Assembly (NCBI GenBank): GCA_027459785.1
Contig: DAIDGU010000046.1
Location: 1 to 64,000 of the forward strand
Length of the DNA stretch: 64,000 bases
Origin: Ktedonobacteria bacterium
GTDB taxonomy: Bacteria; Chloroflexota; Ktedonobacteria; Ktedonobacterales; JACDGC01
Direction: 5' to 3'
The notes below the pieces were generated by a model that worked only from the letters and a program-made list of their open reading frames with translations, searched no databases and was not told the origin of the DNA. A program made the translations under genes and the position numbers. Below, one piece after another: positions 48,266 through 57,606 of this stretch (position 1 is the stretch's first letter; each line of letters begins with the position of its first letter).

Positions 48266-49543
48266 ATGACTGCGCTGCTCGCTGATGAAGCCTATGCCCG
48301 CGACCTGGATGCGCGCGACGACCTCGCCGCCTTCCGTGACCGCTTTCACCTGCCCCCCGCCACGATCTATCTGGATGGCAATTCGCTGGGCCTGGTCTCG
48401 CGTGATGCCGAGGCGACGCTGGTGCGGGCGCTGGATCAGTGGCGTCGATTGGGCATCGACGGCTGGACGCAGGCCGAGCCACCCTGGTACTTCACCGGCG
48501 AAGAGCTGGGCCAGTTGACCGCGCCGCTTGTCGGCGCACGCGCGGATGAGGTCGTCGTCACCGGCACGACCACGGTGAACTTGCATGCGTTGGTCGCCAC
48601 GTTTTATCAGCCGCAGCGCGGGCGCGGCAAGCTCGTCTGCGCCGATCTCGACTTCCCTTCCGATCTCTACGCCCTCGCCAGCGAGGTCGCCTTGCAGGGG
48701 CGCGATCCGGCGCGCGATCTCGTGCGGGTGCGCAGCCGCGACGGGCGCACGCTCGATGAGGACGACATCATCGCCGCCTTCACGGACGACGTGGCGCTGG
48801 CGGTGCTGCCCAGCGCGCTCTATCGCAGCGGCCAGGTGCTGGATATGGCGCGGCTGACGGCGGCGGCCCATGCGCGGGGCATCCTGATCGGCTTCGATGG
48901 CGCGCACAGCGTGGGCGCGTTGCCCCATGCTTTCGACCAGTGGCAGGTCGATTTCGCCTTCTGGTGCGGCTACAAATATCTCAACGGCGGACCGGGCTGC
49001 GCGGGCGGCTTGTACGTGAATCGCCGTCATTTCCGGCGGCTGCCCGCCTTGCGCGGCTGGTGGGGCTATGATAAAGAGCGCCAGTTCGATATGGCTCCCC
49101 ACTTCAAAGGGGCCAAGGGGGCGGGGCGCTGGCAGATCAGCACGCCATCGCTCTTCGCCTGCGCCGCGCTGTATGGCTCATTGGGCATCTTCGCTGAAGT
49201 GGGCCTGACCGCAATTCGCGCGAAGTCGCTGGCGCTCACGGACTACCTGATCGCGCTGGTGGACGAACTGGCGGAGGATGGTTACGCCGTCGGCACGCCA
49301 CGCGAGCATCCGCGCCGGGGCGGCCATGTGGCCGTGGAACACGCCGACGCGCCGCGCATCTGTAAGGCGCTGAAGGCGCGCGGGGTCATCCCCGACTTCC
49401 GCCCGCCCAATGTCATCCGCCTGGCTCCCATCGCGTTCTATACCAGCTTCCAGGATGTCTTTCAGGCGGCGCAGCATCTGCACGCCATCGTCGCGGGCGG
49501 CGAGCACCTGCGCTATGCCGAGGGGCGCGAGGTCGTGGCATGA
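48266..49543 (+). CDS. kynU: Kynureninase
   Basis: A PLP enzyme that hydrolyses kynurenine to anthranilate (or 3-hydroxykynurenine to 3-hydroxyanthranilate). 425 aa, the family's length. Conserved segments: IYLDGNSLGL, GWTQAEPPWYF, DFPSDLYA, GFDGAHSVGALPH, and the PLP-lysine motif FAFWCGYKYLNGGPGCAGGLYV. ATG 48266 follows tgagga. No tryptophan dioxygenase, formamidase or 3-hydroxyanthranilate dioxygenase is nearby, so whether it serves catabolism or NAD synthesis is open. Confidence 0.95.
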   Translation: MTALLADEAYARDLDARDDLAAFRDRFHLPPATIYLDGNSLGLVSRDAEATLVRALDQWRRLGIDGWTQAEPPWYFTGEELGQLTAPLVGARADEVVVTGTTTVNLHALVATFYQPQRGRGKLVCADLDFPSDLYALASEVALQGRDPARDLVRVRSRDGRTLDEDDIIAAFTDDVALAVLPSALYRSGQVLDMARLTAAAHARGILIGFDGAHSVGALPHAFDQWQVDFAFWCGYKYLNGGPGCAGGLYVNRRHFRRLPALRGWWGYDKERQFDMAPHFKGAKGAGRWQISTPSLFACAALYGSLGIFAEVGLTAIRAKSLALTDYLIALVDELAEDGYAVGTPREHPRRGGHVAVEHADAPRICKALKARGVIPDFRPPNVIRLAPIAFYTSFQDVFQAAQHLHAIVAGGEHLRYAEGREVVA

Positions 49544-49596
49544 GGGACGCGATTCCAACCGCCCGCCGCACCTTCATAATCTCGGTGCTAGCGGCG

Positions 49597-50316
49597 TCAG
49601 TCGCCCGGCATGAGCTGGTTCGCTCTGGGTGGCGTGATGGTGCGACCTTGATTCCAGCCGGTGAACACGTAGGTCGCGCTGAAGGCCAAGGTATAGGGCG
49701 TGCCATCGCTGGCGGTATACGGCTGGGAAGCGGTTTTCACGATCTTTAAAGGAAAACTGTCGCGCTGACGCAACCACAGATCTTCCGTCCCCGGCACCTG
49801 CACCAAGCCCCCATCCGGCGCATTATAGGGATAGATGAAATGCGCGTGCAGATGCCAGGCTGCCACGCCGTTCAGTGGGGTGCTGTCGCTCAGTTGCACG
49901 CTGGCTGCCTCGACATGATCGTAATTGATGATGTCCGTGTCGTAGTTGACATAAATGCCGAGATCTGGATCGTTCAAGACGGTCCACAGCGTGTCCCCGC
50001 TCAGCAGCGCATACAGCGTGCCGCGGTCGCTCAAAACGATCGTCGTGGCCGTCTTGCCGTTGGTCGTTTTCACCAGGGTGAGGCGCATGCGCAAGGGCTG
50101 CATGGTCGTGATGCCGGTGCCATCCTGTGCCTGGTTGTCGGCGACGAAGTGCGTGGTGAAGGCGGCGTCGCGCAGATTCGCCTGCCGCGCCTGCGCGAGG
50201 ATGCGCGCCCCCGCCGAGGGCGCGGCGTTCGCCGGCGTGCCACCGCCGCAACCGACCAGCCAAGCATTCACTGCCAGCATCCCTGCCAGGCATACTGCGC
50301 GCACCGAATGCCTCAT
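49597..50316 (-). CDS. Lipoprotein with a LolA/LppX-like fold (inferred)
   Basis: 239 aa; signal MRHSVRAVCLAGMLAVNAWLVGC with a lipobox LVGC. The mature sequence shows the alternating strands of LppX/LprG/LolA-type proteins that hold hydrophobic ligands (AAFTTHFVADNQAQDGTGITTMQPLRMRLTLVKTTNG...LNGVAAWHLHAHFIYPYN...LWLRQRDSFPLKIVKTAS). It precedes rseP by 25 bp on the same strand, with its own transcription direction downstream of rseP. Confidence 0.7.
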   Translation of the reverse strand: MRHSVRAVCLAGMLAVNAWLVGCGGGTPANAAPSAGARILAQARQANLRDAAFTTHFVADNQAQDGTGITTMQPLRMRLTLVKTTNGKTATTIVLSDRGTLYALLSGDTLWTVLNDPDLGIYVNYDTDIINYDHVEAASVQLSDSTPLNGVAAWHLHAHFIYPYNAPDGGLVQVPGTEDLWLRQRDSFPLKIVKTASQPYTASDGTPYTLAFSATYVFTGWNQGRTITPPRANQLMPGD

Positions 50317-50341
50317 AACTCCTCACTCGTGTGACCGGTTA

Positions 50342-51418
50342 TTAATGCCCACTGACGATGCGGCTGATGTCGTTGAACGTGATGACCGCGATCAGCGAGA
50401 GCAAGAAGACCATGCCCGCCAGGTTGATCAGCGCCTCGCGTTCGGGAGCCAGCCGCTTGCCGCGCCGCAGCACCTCCACGCCCAGGATCAGGAGCCGACC
50501 GCCGTCCAGGCCAGGGATGGGCAACAGGTTCACCACCGCCAAGTTCCAACTCAGGAAGGCGGTGAAAAAGAGCAACGCGCCGATGCCCTGGCTGGACGCA
50601 TCGCCTGCCGCCTGCACGATGCCGACCGGCCCTGTTACCGCATCCGCCGGTTTGATCAGGCCGGTTAAGATGTCGTGGATGCCCTGGCCCTCTAATTGAA
50701 AGTCATAGCCGATCTGCCAGATGCCCACGGCTGGCGCTTGCCAGGGCGCGATGTGCGTGAAAAGCACGCCGATGCCGATGCCGACCGCCCCTTGCCCCAC
50801 TGGCGGATGCTTGCGCGCCTGCACCTGCACGTCGCGCTGCTGGCCGTTTCGACTGACGGTGAGCGTCAGCGGCACGGAGGCGTTGTTGGTGTGGTCGCTG
50901 GTGACGGCGTTGTGGATGAAGAGCGAGACATCCTCCGCCCCATGCACCGCCTGGCCGTTGATGGCGACGATGCGGTCATTCGGCTGCAAGCCCGCCGCCG
51001 CCGCTGGCGATCCCTTCTCGATGACGCTGATGATGGGGATGCTCGGATTGGGCGCTTGCTGGGTGACGGCATAGAAGCCCGAATAGAGGAGCCAGGCGAA
51101 GATAAAGTTCATCGTCACACCGGCGACGAGGATGGCGGCGCGCTTGCCAGCGGTCTGCGCGGCGAAGGTGCGCGGATCGGCGTTGCCCTGCTCGTCGGTC
51201 GTCTCGCCGTTCTCGCCGGGCATGCGCACATAGCCGCCCAGCGGGATCAGGTTCAGCGAATAGGTCGTCTCGCCGCGCTTGATGCCCACAATGCGGGGCG
51301 GGAAGCCGATGGCGAATTCATCGACGCGCACGCCGGCACGTTTGGCTACGATGAAATGGCCGAACTCATGCACCAGCACCAGCACGGCGAAAACGAGGAG
51401 GGCGATCACGATTTGCAT
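50342..51418 (-). CDS. rseP: RIP metalloprotease RseP (site-2 protease)
   Basis: 358 aa. The zinc motif H17-EFGH-H21 lies in the first membrane helix (LVLVHEFGHFIVAKRAG). One PDZ domain (~110-190; GSPAAAAGLQPNDRIVAINGQAVHG) and the second metal-ligand motif NLLPIPGLDGGRL are present. It cleaves membrane-embedded substrates such as anti-sigma factors or signal-peptide remnants. It directly follows dxr (16-bp gap), a conserved gene pair in many bacteria. Confidence 0.95.
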   Translation of the reverse strand: MQIVIALLVFAVLVLVHEFGHFIVAKRAGVRVDEFAIGFPPRIVGIKRGETTYSLNLIPLGGYVRMPGENGETTDEQGNADPRTFAAQTAGKRAAILVAGVTMNFIFAWLLYSGFYAVTQQAPNPSIPIISVIEKGSPAAAAGLQPNDRIVAINGQAVHGAEDVSLFIHNAVTSDHTNNASVPLTLTVSRNGQQRDVQVQARKHPPVGQGAVGIGIGVLFTHIAPWQAPAVGIWQIGYDFQLEGQGIHDILTGLIKPADAVTGPVGIVQAAGDASSQGIGALLFFTAFLSWNLAVVNLLPIPGLDGGRLLILGVEVLRRGKRLAPEREALINLAGMVFLLSLIAVITFNDISRIVSGH

Positions 51419-51434
51419 TACTCAGGGTTCCTCT

Positions 51435-52601
51435 CTATCGGTCAGCCGTCGCGGCATACTCGCGCGCCCAGGCACACGCCGCTAACACAGCGTCCAGGTC
51501 CGGATCGTCCACCACGGTGTGCGCGGCCAGCGTGCGCGCGATGCGCCGAGGGATCTCCATCAGGCCGATCTCCCCTCGCAAGAAGAGCGCCACCGCCGTT
51601 TCGTCCGCGCCCACCAGCGCCGCCGTGGCCGTGCCGCCGCGTTGCGCCGCTTCCAGCGCCAGCCGGAAGCAGGGGAAGCGAGCCGTGTCTAGCGCGGCGA
51701 AGTCCAGCCGGGCGACATCGGGCCAGCGCAACGGGGGCAGCAGGTCATTGCCGCCGTTATCCAGCCGCACGGGATGGCTGAGCGCCTCCTGGATCGGCAG
51801 GTGCATGGTCGGCAGGCTCGCCTGCATCTTGATCGAGCCGTCGATGAATTCGACCATCGAATGCACGATGCTCTGCGGCTGCACCACGACCTCGATGTGG
51901 TCATACGGCACGTCGAAGAGCCAGCGCGCCTCGATCACTTCCAGCCCCTTGTTCATCAGGGTCGCGGAATCGATGGTGATCTTCGGCCCCATCACCCAGG
52001 TCGGATGGCGGAGCGCCTGCGCTGCCGTGACCGCCTCCATCTCGGCCAGCGTCGCGTGGCGGAAGGGTCCACCGGAGGCGGTGATGATCAGCGTGCGGAT
52101 GCTCGCCGGATCTTCGCCGCGCAGACATTGCCAGAGCGCGCTGTGTTCGCTGTCGATGGGGACGACCGCGACGCCCGCCGCGCACGCCGCCGGCATGACC
52201 AAATGCCCCGCCATCACCAACGTCTCTTTGTTAGCGATGGCGATGGTCTTGCGCGCCGCGATGGCCGCCAGCGTGGGGCGCAGTCCCACCAGGCCGGAGG
52301 TGGCCGCGACCAGTACGTCGGCCTCCGGGTGGGTAGCGACAGCCAGCAGGCCGTCCATGCCGCGCTGTGCCTGCGGCAGCAGCTCGTTCAGCCGCGCCAG
52401 CACAGCGGGATCATCGGCATCCGCCGCGACGAGATCGGGCGCGAACTCGCGCGCCTGCGCCGCCAACAGATCGACGTTATGGCGCGCGGCCAGCGCCACC
52501 ACGCGGAAGTGATCCGGGTGGGCGCGCACAACATCGAGCGTCTGGCGTCCGATGGAACCGGTGCTGCCCAGCAGGGCAATCCGGCGCGGCAAAGCGTGCA
52601 T
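51435..52601 (-). CDS. dxr: 1-deoxy-D-xylulose 5-phosphate reductoisomerase
   Basis: Second step of the MEP isoprenoid pathway: NADPH-dependent conversion of DXP to MEP. 388 aa. The NADPH motif LLGSTGSIGRQTLDVV, the metal/substrate residues in PIDSEHSALWQ and ASGGPFR, and the flexible-loop HPTWVMGPKITIDSATLMNKGLE are all intact. Typical C-terminal domain (LFLRGEIGLMEIPRRI). It is the first gene of a dxr-rseP unit. The TnpB-like element ends about 20-45 bp upstream of its start, so its promoter may be altered by, or supplied from, the element. Confidence 0.96.
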   Translation of the reverse strand: MHALPRRIALLGSTGSIGRQTLDVVRAHPDHFRVVALAARHNVDLLAAQAREFAPDLVAADADDPAVLARLNELLPQAQRGMDGLLAVATHPEADVLVAATSGLVGLRPTLAAIAARKTIAIANKETLVMAGHLVMPAACAAGVAVVPIDSEHSALWQCLRGEDPASIRTLIITASGGPFRHATLAEMEAVTAAQALRHPTWVMGPKITIDSATLMNKGLEVIEARWLFDVPYDHIEVVVQPQSIVHSMVEFIDGSIKMQASLPTMHLPIQEALSHPVRLDNGGNDLLPPLRWPDVARLDFAALDTARFPCFRLALEAAQRGGTATAALVGADETAVALFLRGEIGLMEIPRRIARTLAAHTVVDDPDLDAVLAACAWAREYAATADR

Positions 52602-52615
52602 AGGCAGAAAATCCA

Positions 52616-52873
52616 GTATCCTATCTCACCGTTACATAAAACGCGCACTATGCTGACGTTTCCGCACTATCGCATACTCGCTTCCTCAAGGCCGAGGCGG
52701 AAAGGAATGCAAGGATAGACTGCGGATGGGAAGTGCGTAAGGAGGTCGAGTACGACCAGCCAGCATAGTGAATGCGTCTGCCCTCAAGGGGGCGGGGTGT
52801 AATCCCCTGCACGGGTAACAGTAGCCGTGCCTCCTGTCTGCTATACACACAGGAGTTGACCTCTTTGGAGGTC
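52616..52873 (-). ncRNA. Candidate omega RNA (reRNA) at the 3' end of the TnpB-like gene
   Basis: A chain of exact hairpins: GACCTC/GAGGTC (52858-52873), CTCCTGT/ACAGGAG (52831-52855), GCACGG/CCGTGC (52809-52830) and GGTCG/CGACC near 52745-52758. There is also a long-range inverted repeat CACTATGCTG/CAGCATAGTG (52646-52655 and 52762-52771). They cover the last ~75 codons of the TnpB-like ORF and its stop. In IS200/IS605 systems the guide RNA is made from this end, overlaps the tnpB 3' end and ends in a guide taken from flanking DNA. The exact 3' end is not determined. Confidence 0.6.
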
Positions 52874-54531
52874 ACGCGATACCACGTGTACCGCTTGGTT
52901 CGCTGATACGTACCGAGAAACGCCATGCCCAACCGGGCAATATTCAAAGAGGCGGCATAGTCGCGTGAACCATTCCAGCCACACGCCGCGCAGCAGAGCC
53001 ATGCTCCCCAGTCCACCACCTTCGTGCGGTCAGTTGATGCTGAGGACCGGTAGGTCTGGGCAGGCTTGCCACAGTGCGGGCAGGTATGGCTGGTGTGCTC
53101 AGGATATTCCTGGCGTGCGCGGATGCCGAGCAGATGACATTTGTACTTCAGCACTCGCCAGAGTTCGCCCCTCACGGTCGTGTTCTTGCGCCAGTTGCGC
53201 CAGCGGCCTCGCACATTCTTGCCTCGCCCGACGGTGCGTAAGGTTCTCAGATCCTCCCCACAGATCAGATGGCAGTCATGCACCAATGCCAGCAAGATCA
53301 GCACATTGGACGCCAGGTGCGCCAGTTCCCGATTCCGCCGCCCATACGTCTGCCAACACCGCTCAATCCGCTGCTTCAACGCGGCAACGCGTTCCTGCCA
53401 GAGCGCGAAGTGAGCGGGCAAGGGGGTGTGGTGCTCATCCAGCGCCTTCACCGCTGCGGTCATCAGCGTCTGGTACTTCTCCTGGCAGGCTTTGAGCCGG
53501 TCAATCTCGCGCCGCAAACGGGCTTGACGACCATCCATGCCTCCGGTGTTGAGAAACACCGGGCGGCTGATCTGATGATACGCGCCTGCTCCCTCGCGCT
53601 GTTCGATGACCGAGACGGTGATGAGCGAGCGAATGCCCCAGTCGAAGCCGACGACGCGCTGTTCTTGCTCCAACGGAGGAAGCAAGTGGGCTGGGACTTC
53701 CAAGATGACATCGACGACCGCGAGGCGTTGGCCGGTATCATCCACCAGTTCGCGTAAGGTCGGGGCGAGCGTAGTGGCTCTCTGACGCAAGGCGGCACAG
53801 AGGGTTTCCGGCAAGGGGATCTCATGCAGCCAGGAATCCCATGCCCATTGGCCCTGTATATCGGGCGTGCGTAACCGGAGCCACAAGGCGGCACGGTCGT
53901 GTTCCTGCTGGGTGGCAAGGTCACACCAACTGATGCGGTCCACGATGGCACGATAGGTTTGTCCGGCGCTCATCCCATCATCCCCAGCGAAGGTTACTTG
54001 CGCGACCTGCTGCACCGGAATGGGCTGTAACGCCTCATAGGTCGCGGGGAATGTCCCCCTTTCCAGATAGACGTTGCACGCTTGTTCAATCACGTTAGTC
54101 AGTGCCATGAAGCTCTCGGCATCGTCGCGATCCGTGCGTAACGCCCGCACCTGCTCTTTGATGGCGCGATAGTCCTTCACCGCCGGGCGTTTGCCCTCAG
54201 CCGGACGAATGAGGTCGGCGGTGAGTAAGGGGAGGATGGTCGTGAAGACCTGTTTGCGGGTGGCCTGCGCACGCAAGATACGTCCGGCTTGTTCCATTTC
54301 GCAGCGTTCTTGGCGGTTGCCATGCCCCGGTCGTTGCACTAAGAGGGCTTCGACCTGTTTCCAGGCGGGGCTGGTGCGTTCCACCGCAGGGGCAAACGCA
54401 TCTAACTGCGGCCAGAGGGTGGTGAGCATGCCATTGATCGCTGTGCGGCTGGCATCCAACATCCGCAAGGCGGCGGCTTGCAGATGATCAGGCAAGCGGA
54501 TCGGATAGGATAAGGGCTGCGTCTTGGCCAT
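52648..54531 (-). CDS. tnpB: Long TnpB-like RuvC nuclease (IS1341-type, stand-alone)
   Basis: 627 aa from ATG 54531 (aaggaggg upstream). The RuvC triad is readable: D297 (GFDWGIRS), E426 (CGEDLR) and D524 (NGSRDYAASLNIA). Between the last two lies a zinc ribbon CPHC...CCAAC. Typical TnpB is ~400 aa; here ~290 residues precede RuvC-I and ~90 follow RuvC-III. No TnpA is adjacent. TnpB proteins are RNA-guided DNA nucleases and ancestors of Cas12. The C-terminal tail is probably an incidental translation of the guide-RNA region. Confidence 0.85.
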   Translation of the reverse strand: MAKTQPLSYPIRLPDHLQAAALRMLDASRTAINGMLTTLWPQLDAFAPAVERTSPAWKQVEALLVQRPGHGNRQERCEMEQAGRILRAQATRKQVFTTILPLLTADLIRPAEGKRPAVKDYRAIKEQVRALRTDRDDAESFMALTNVIEQACNVYLERGTFPATYEALQPIPVQQVAQVTFAGDDGMSAGQTYRAIVDRISWCDLATQQEHDRAALWLRLRTPDIQGQWAWDSWLHEIPLPETLCAALRQRATTLAPTLRELVDDTGQRLAVVDVILEVPAHLLPPLEQEQRVVGFDWGIRSLITVSVIEQREGAGAYHQISRPVFLNTGGMDGRQARLRREIDRLKACQEKYQTLMTAAVKALDEHHTPLPAHFALWQERVAALKQRIERCWQTYGRRNRELAHLASNVLILLALVHDCHLICGEDLRTLRTVGRGKNVRGRWRNWRKNTTVRGELWRVLKYKCHLLGIRARQEYPEHTSHTCPHCGKPAQTYRSSASTDRTKVVDWGAWLCCAACGWNGSRDYAASLNIARLGMAFLGTYQRTKRYTWYRVTSKEVNSCVYSRQEARLLLPVQGITPRPLEGRRIHYAGWSYSTSLRTSHPQSILAFLSASALRKRVCDSAETSA

Positions 54532-54559
54532 GTTTCCCTCCTTACTGCCTGGTACGAGG

Positions 54560-54588
54560 AGTATAATCTTGCCCAACGAATCTGTCAA
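54560..54588 (-). promoter_or_regulatory. Promoter of the TnpB-like gene
   Basis: Minus strand TTGACA (54583-54588), 17-bp spacer, TATACT (54560-54565), 29 bp upstream of the start codon. A consensus promoter this strong suggests the gene is expressed. Confidence 0.85.
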
Positions 54589-54729
54589 CTGTTATTCACC
54601 CCTCTGTTGGCAAAATATGCCGCCAGCATGCGGGGAAGTCGCGTTCAGCTTTCAGATTATACCATTGTCATGCCGGATCGCCTATATCCGGCCAGCGTGC
54701 ATCAGTCACACCATACGTTTTTTTTACAG

Positions 54730-57153
54730 CTAGCCGTTGCAGGCTGGCACAGCCATCTGATAGACGGCGTCGGTCGTCACCGGATTGGCGGTGAAGGTCT
54801 GCGTCGTAGGGGGCTGGTTGCCGCACGGTGGTCCCGTCACCGTCACGGTCAGGCTCACCAGCGTGTCGGCCTGGTGCTGGAAGTGTAGCGTGTAGGGCTG
54901 GCCAGGGGTATATACGTGTGGCACGTACCAGGCAAGCGTTGGATTAGGGACGTTCCAGGCGACCGGGTGTGTGGTGGCGTCGCCCTGCAAGATGTAGAAC
55001 GCGCCCAGCATGCCGCGCCCTGGTATATCGCTCGTCGTCGTGTCGATGCCGCCGAACTGCCAGTTGCTCGCGCTGAGCAAGGTCGGCTGCTGGGCGGTGT
55101 AAACGCGCACGAACTGGCGATAGAACAGGCCGAAGTTCGCGCCGGCATTGGCGTCATAGAGCACGTTATAGACCTGATTTGGATCGGTGCCATCCTGAAT
55201 GGCCGGCGGTGTCCACGTGTAGGTGATCGTCATGGTATGCGTCGCGCCACCCTTGGCATCCAGTTGCACCTGATCCGTGATCTGCTCGTGGAGGAACTGG
55301 CTGCCCTTGTTGCCGCTGATGTTGGTGTCGTTCACCATCAGGGAGTCCGCACTGCCGGTGTACATCTCCGATGAGATCTGGTAGTAGCGCAGGAAGTTTT
55401 CCGCCGTCGGATTGGTGAAGGCCACCTGAATATCTTTCGTATGCAGGTCGTTCAGCAACATGCCGGCGAAAGTCAACAGACGATCTTTGGGTTCGGCCTT
55501 GAGTTTCGCCAGCAAGGCTTTCGCCAGCAGCGCCGTGAAGCGCTTATTCGCCGAGGAAAGCGTATCGCCTTTGCCGGCCTTAGTGCCAAGTTTACGCCCC
55601 TGCGTGGTCAACTGATAATAGTGAATCTTATCTTGCAGGTTCTGCGCAGTGACGATATCGTTATAGGGCGATGGGATCGTGATCGGCCCGGTCAGCGTCA
55701 ACATCTGTTCGATCACCGTCGGTTCGATGGCGATGACGCCCGCCATCGGCAGGTGTTCTTTGCCGATGATGGCACCGTGGCTATCCGTGACCGGCGCGTA
55801 TGCCCCGTTTTCCAGTCCCAACTCGCTGAGATCGTAGGCTGCTGAGGTGGGGAAGTCTGGCGAGAGGTTCGCGTCGCGCAGACCCCACGGCAGATAGGAC
55901 GACGGCCACCACGACAGGTACGTGGCCGGCGGCACATTGGCACTGCCAACGGCGGAAGCATCGAAAGGCTTGTCGAGCAGATACACATCTTGTAAGTTGA
56001 TCGTCCCCGGTCGCCCCTGGCTCATCGCCATGATGGCGTAGTTGCCCTGAAAACCACCAGTCGCGCGCATCTCTGCCGGATCCATCGTCGTGATCAAATA
56101 GCCCACCGGCTGACCGACTCCTAGGATCGCTGGGGCTGCCGGCAAGAATTGCTCGATCAAGGGGATGAGCGTGGGGATCTGGGGAATCAGTTGTAGGAAG
56201 GGGGTGATTTTGGCGCGCTGGCTGGCGGAAAGCGCCGCGAAAAGGACATCCGGCGGCGCGGCACGTAGGCGCATGATGAGATCGCTCACATAGGGCAGGG
56301 CGCTTTGCAGATTTTGCTGCATCGTCGTCAAATCTTGCATATGCAACGCGCCGTCACCCTGGTGGGTGGGACCATTATTCGTCAGGGGAGCCGAGACATA
56401 GACATCAGCCAAGGTAGCGATGGTCGGGAACAACTGCTGCGTGATCTGCGCGGCATCCAGCGCGACACCACTCAGCAGATAGGCGCTACGCAACAGGTTA
56501 CTGATCCCCGGCGCGTGCATCGCCGCCGCCAGGGCGGGGTCCGGGTGTACGAGGCGCTGATGCAATTCCTGAAAATCGCGCAAGGCGATGGCGACATCTG
56601 CCGCCGCCAAAGCACGTTGCTTATTGCTGATAAATTTTTCACTCAGATGATGATTGCCCACACCCAGATCTTCCGGCACACGCTCCAGCGCAGCCAGGCC
56701 GTTCGAGGCCAAACTTTTCAGCGAAAAGTAATCCGTGGCCAACCCAACGCCACTGCCGATGAAACAGGTGGTGATTGCGATCAACAGCATGAAAGAGAGC
56801 AAGACATTGAAGGCCCGGCGCGTCGGTTTCTGGCTTTTGGGCAAGCCGGACCGGACCCACGGGACCAGTTCGTTTAAGGAACCATGCACCGCCTGGCGAT
56901 AGGCGTCCATCCGCTGGCTCACGCGCTGCAATAAGGGCGCTTGGCCATACTGTGCGAACGAAGTATAGATCGGCTGCTCCGGGCGGTTGCCCCAGGCATC
57001 CCGTTGTGGATCGCTGGTAGCTGCGGGTTCATCCAGTATGTTGCTACTCGCGGCATCCCTGGTTTCTGACGGGGTTTGCGGCAGTTCACTCAGCACAGCA
57101 ATCTTTTCCTTTGCGCCAGAAACGGATGGCACCGGGATCAAGGGGACATACAC
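54730..57153 (-). CDS. DUF4012 domain-containing membrane protein
   Basis: 807 aa. A disordered ~125-residue cytoplasmic N-terminus precedes one membrane helix (FNVLLSFMLLIAITTCFIGSGVGLA), then a large extracellular part. The DUF4012 signature is present (YLITTMDPAEMRATGGFQGNYAIMAMSQGRPG...LSPDFPTSAAYDLSELGLENG...GVIAIEPTVIEQMLTLTGPI). The family often lies in surface-polysaccharide clusters and resembles LytR-CpsA-Psr neighbours in context, but its activity is unproven. The divergent sugar-transferase gene supports an envelope-glycan role. Confidence 0.85.
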   Translation of the reverse strand: MYVPLIPVPSVSGAKEKIAVLSELPQTPSETRDAASSNILDEPAATSDPQRDAWGNRPEQPIYTSFAQYGQAPLLQRVSQRMDAYRQAVHGSLNELVPWVRSGLPKSQKPTRRAFNVLLSFMLLIAITTCFIGSGVGLATDYFSLKSLASNGLAALERVPEDLGVGNHHLSEKFISNKQRALAAADVAIALRDFQELHQRLVHPDPALAAAMHAPGISNLLRSAYLLSGVALDAAQITQQLFPTIATLADVYVSAPLTNNGPTHQGDGALHMQDLTTMQQNLQSALPYVSDLIMRLRAAPPDVLFAALSASQRAKITPFLQLIPQIPTLIPLIEQFLPAAPAILGVGQPVGYLITTMDPAEMRATGGFQGNYAIMAMSQGRPGTINLQDVYLLDKPFDASAVGSANVPPATYLSWWPSSYLPWGLRDANLSPDFPTSAAYDLSELGLENGAYAPVTDSHGAIIGKEHLPMAGVIAIEPTVIEQMLTLTGPITIPSPYNDIVTAQNLQDKIHYYQLTTQGRKLGTKAGKGDTLSSANKRFTALLAKALLAKLKAEPKDRLLTFAGMLLNDLHTKDIQVAFTNPTAENFLRYYQISSEMYTGSADSLMVNDTNISGNKGSQFLHEQITDQVQLDAKGGATHTMTITYTWTPPAIQDGTDPNQVYNVLYDANAGANFGLFYRQFVRVYTAQQPTLLSASNWQFGGIDTTTSDIPGRGMLGAFYILQGDATTHPVAWNVPNPTLAWYVPHVYTPGQPYTLHFQHQADTLVSLTVTVTGPPCGNQPPTTQTFTANPVTTDAVYQMAVPACNG

Positions 57154-57606
57154 ACGGGCTTACTGCATGTTGTATGCCGGAGCGGCACGTAGATGGTCTC
57201 TGCTTTAGCATACGCTCCCAAAATGAACGTTTCATGAAGACGGATTGTTACAATCGTGCTGGGCATCCGGAAGGGGATCCGCGCAAATGCGCTCTCTCCC
57301 TGCCATTTATCCCACTATGTGGTCAGATACAATATTTCACTTCCCGCATGGTTGTATTATCGCCCGCCCAGGTCAAGTATTGGTAATTATAGTACTTTTT
57401 GCAGCGTTATTCCAAGGAATGCTAACCTTCCACTAGACATTGCTAATCCGTAATGCGCGACCGGGAAATACTTGATCGCCTGCGAAGGCTATGTTATGCT
57501 GATGGCAATCGCGCCGCCGCGTCGCGGAATCATCACCGAATCGCCACTTATACTGGCCGTTAGGCAAGGTGGGGCGCTGATCCGGTTGGAAAGGTGAGCA
57601 GATTTC
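57154..57606. other. Divergent intergenic region between DUF4012 and sugar transferase genes
   Basis: 453 bp, lower in GC in its middle (57230-57440). No supported ORF. It should hold the DUF4012 promoter, which I cannot place with confidence, and the sugar-transferase promoter listed separately. Confidence 0.5.
57472..57500 (+). promoter_or_regulatory. Candidate promoter of the sugar transferase gene
   Basis: TTGATC (57472-57477), 17-bp spacer, TATGCT (57495-57500), leaving a leader of ~100 nt. Confidence 0.65.

Noticed and set aside
54670-54694. Hairpin gccggat...atccggc as a terminator for the DUF4012 gene
   Set aside because: It lies downstream of the DUF4012 stop on the minus strand but has no T-run after the stem; may be an end of the TnpB element instead, which I cannot show.
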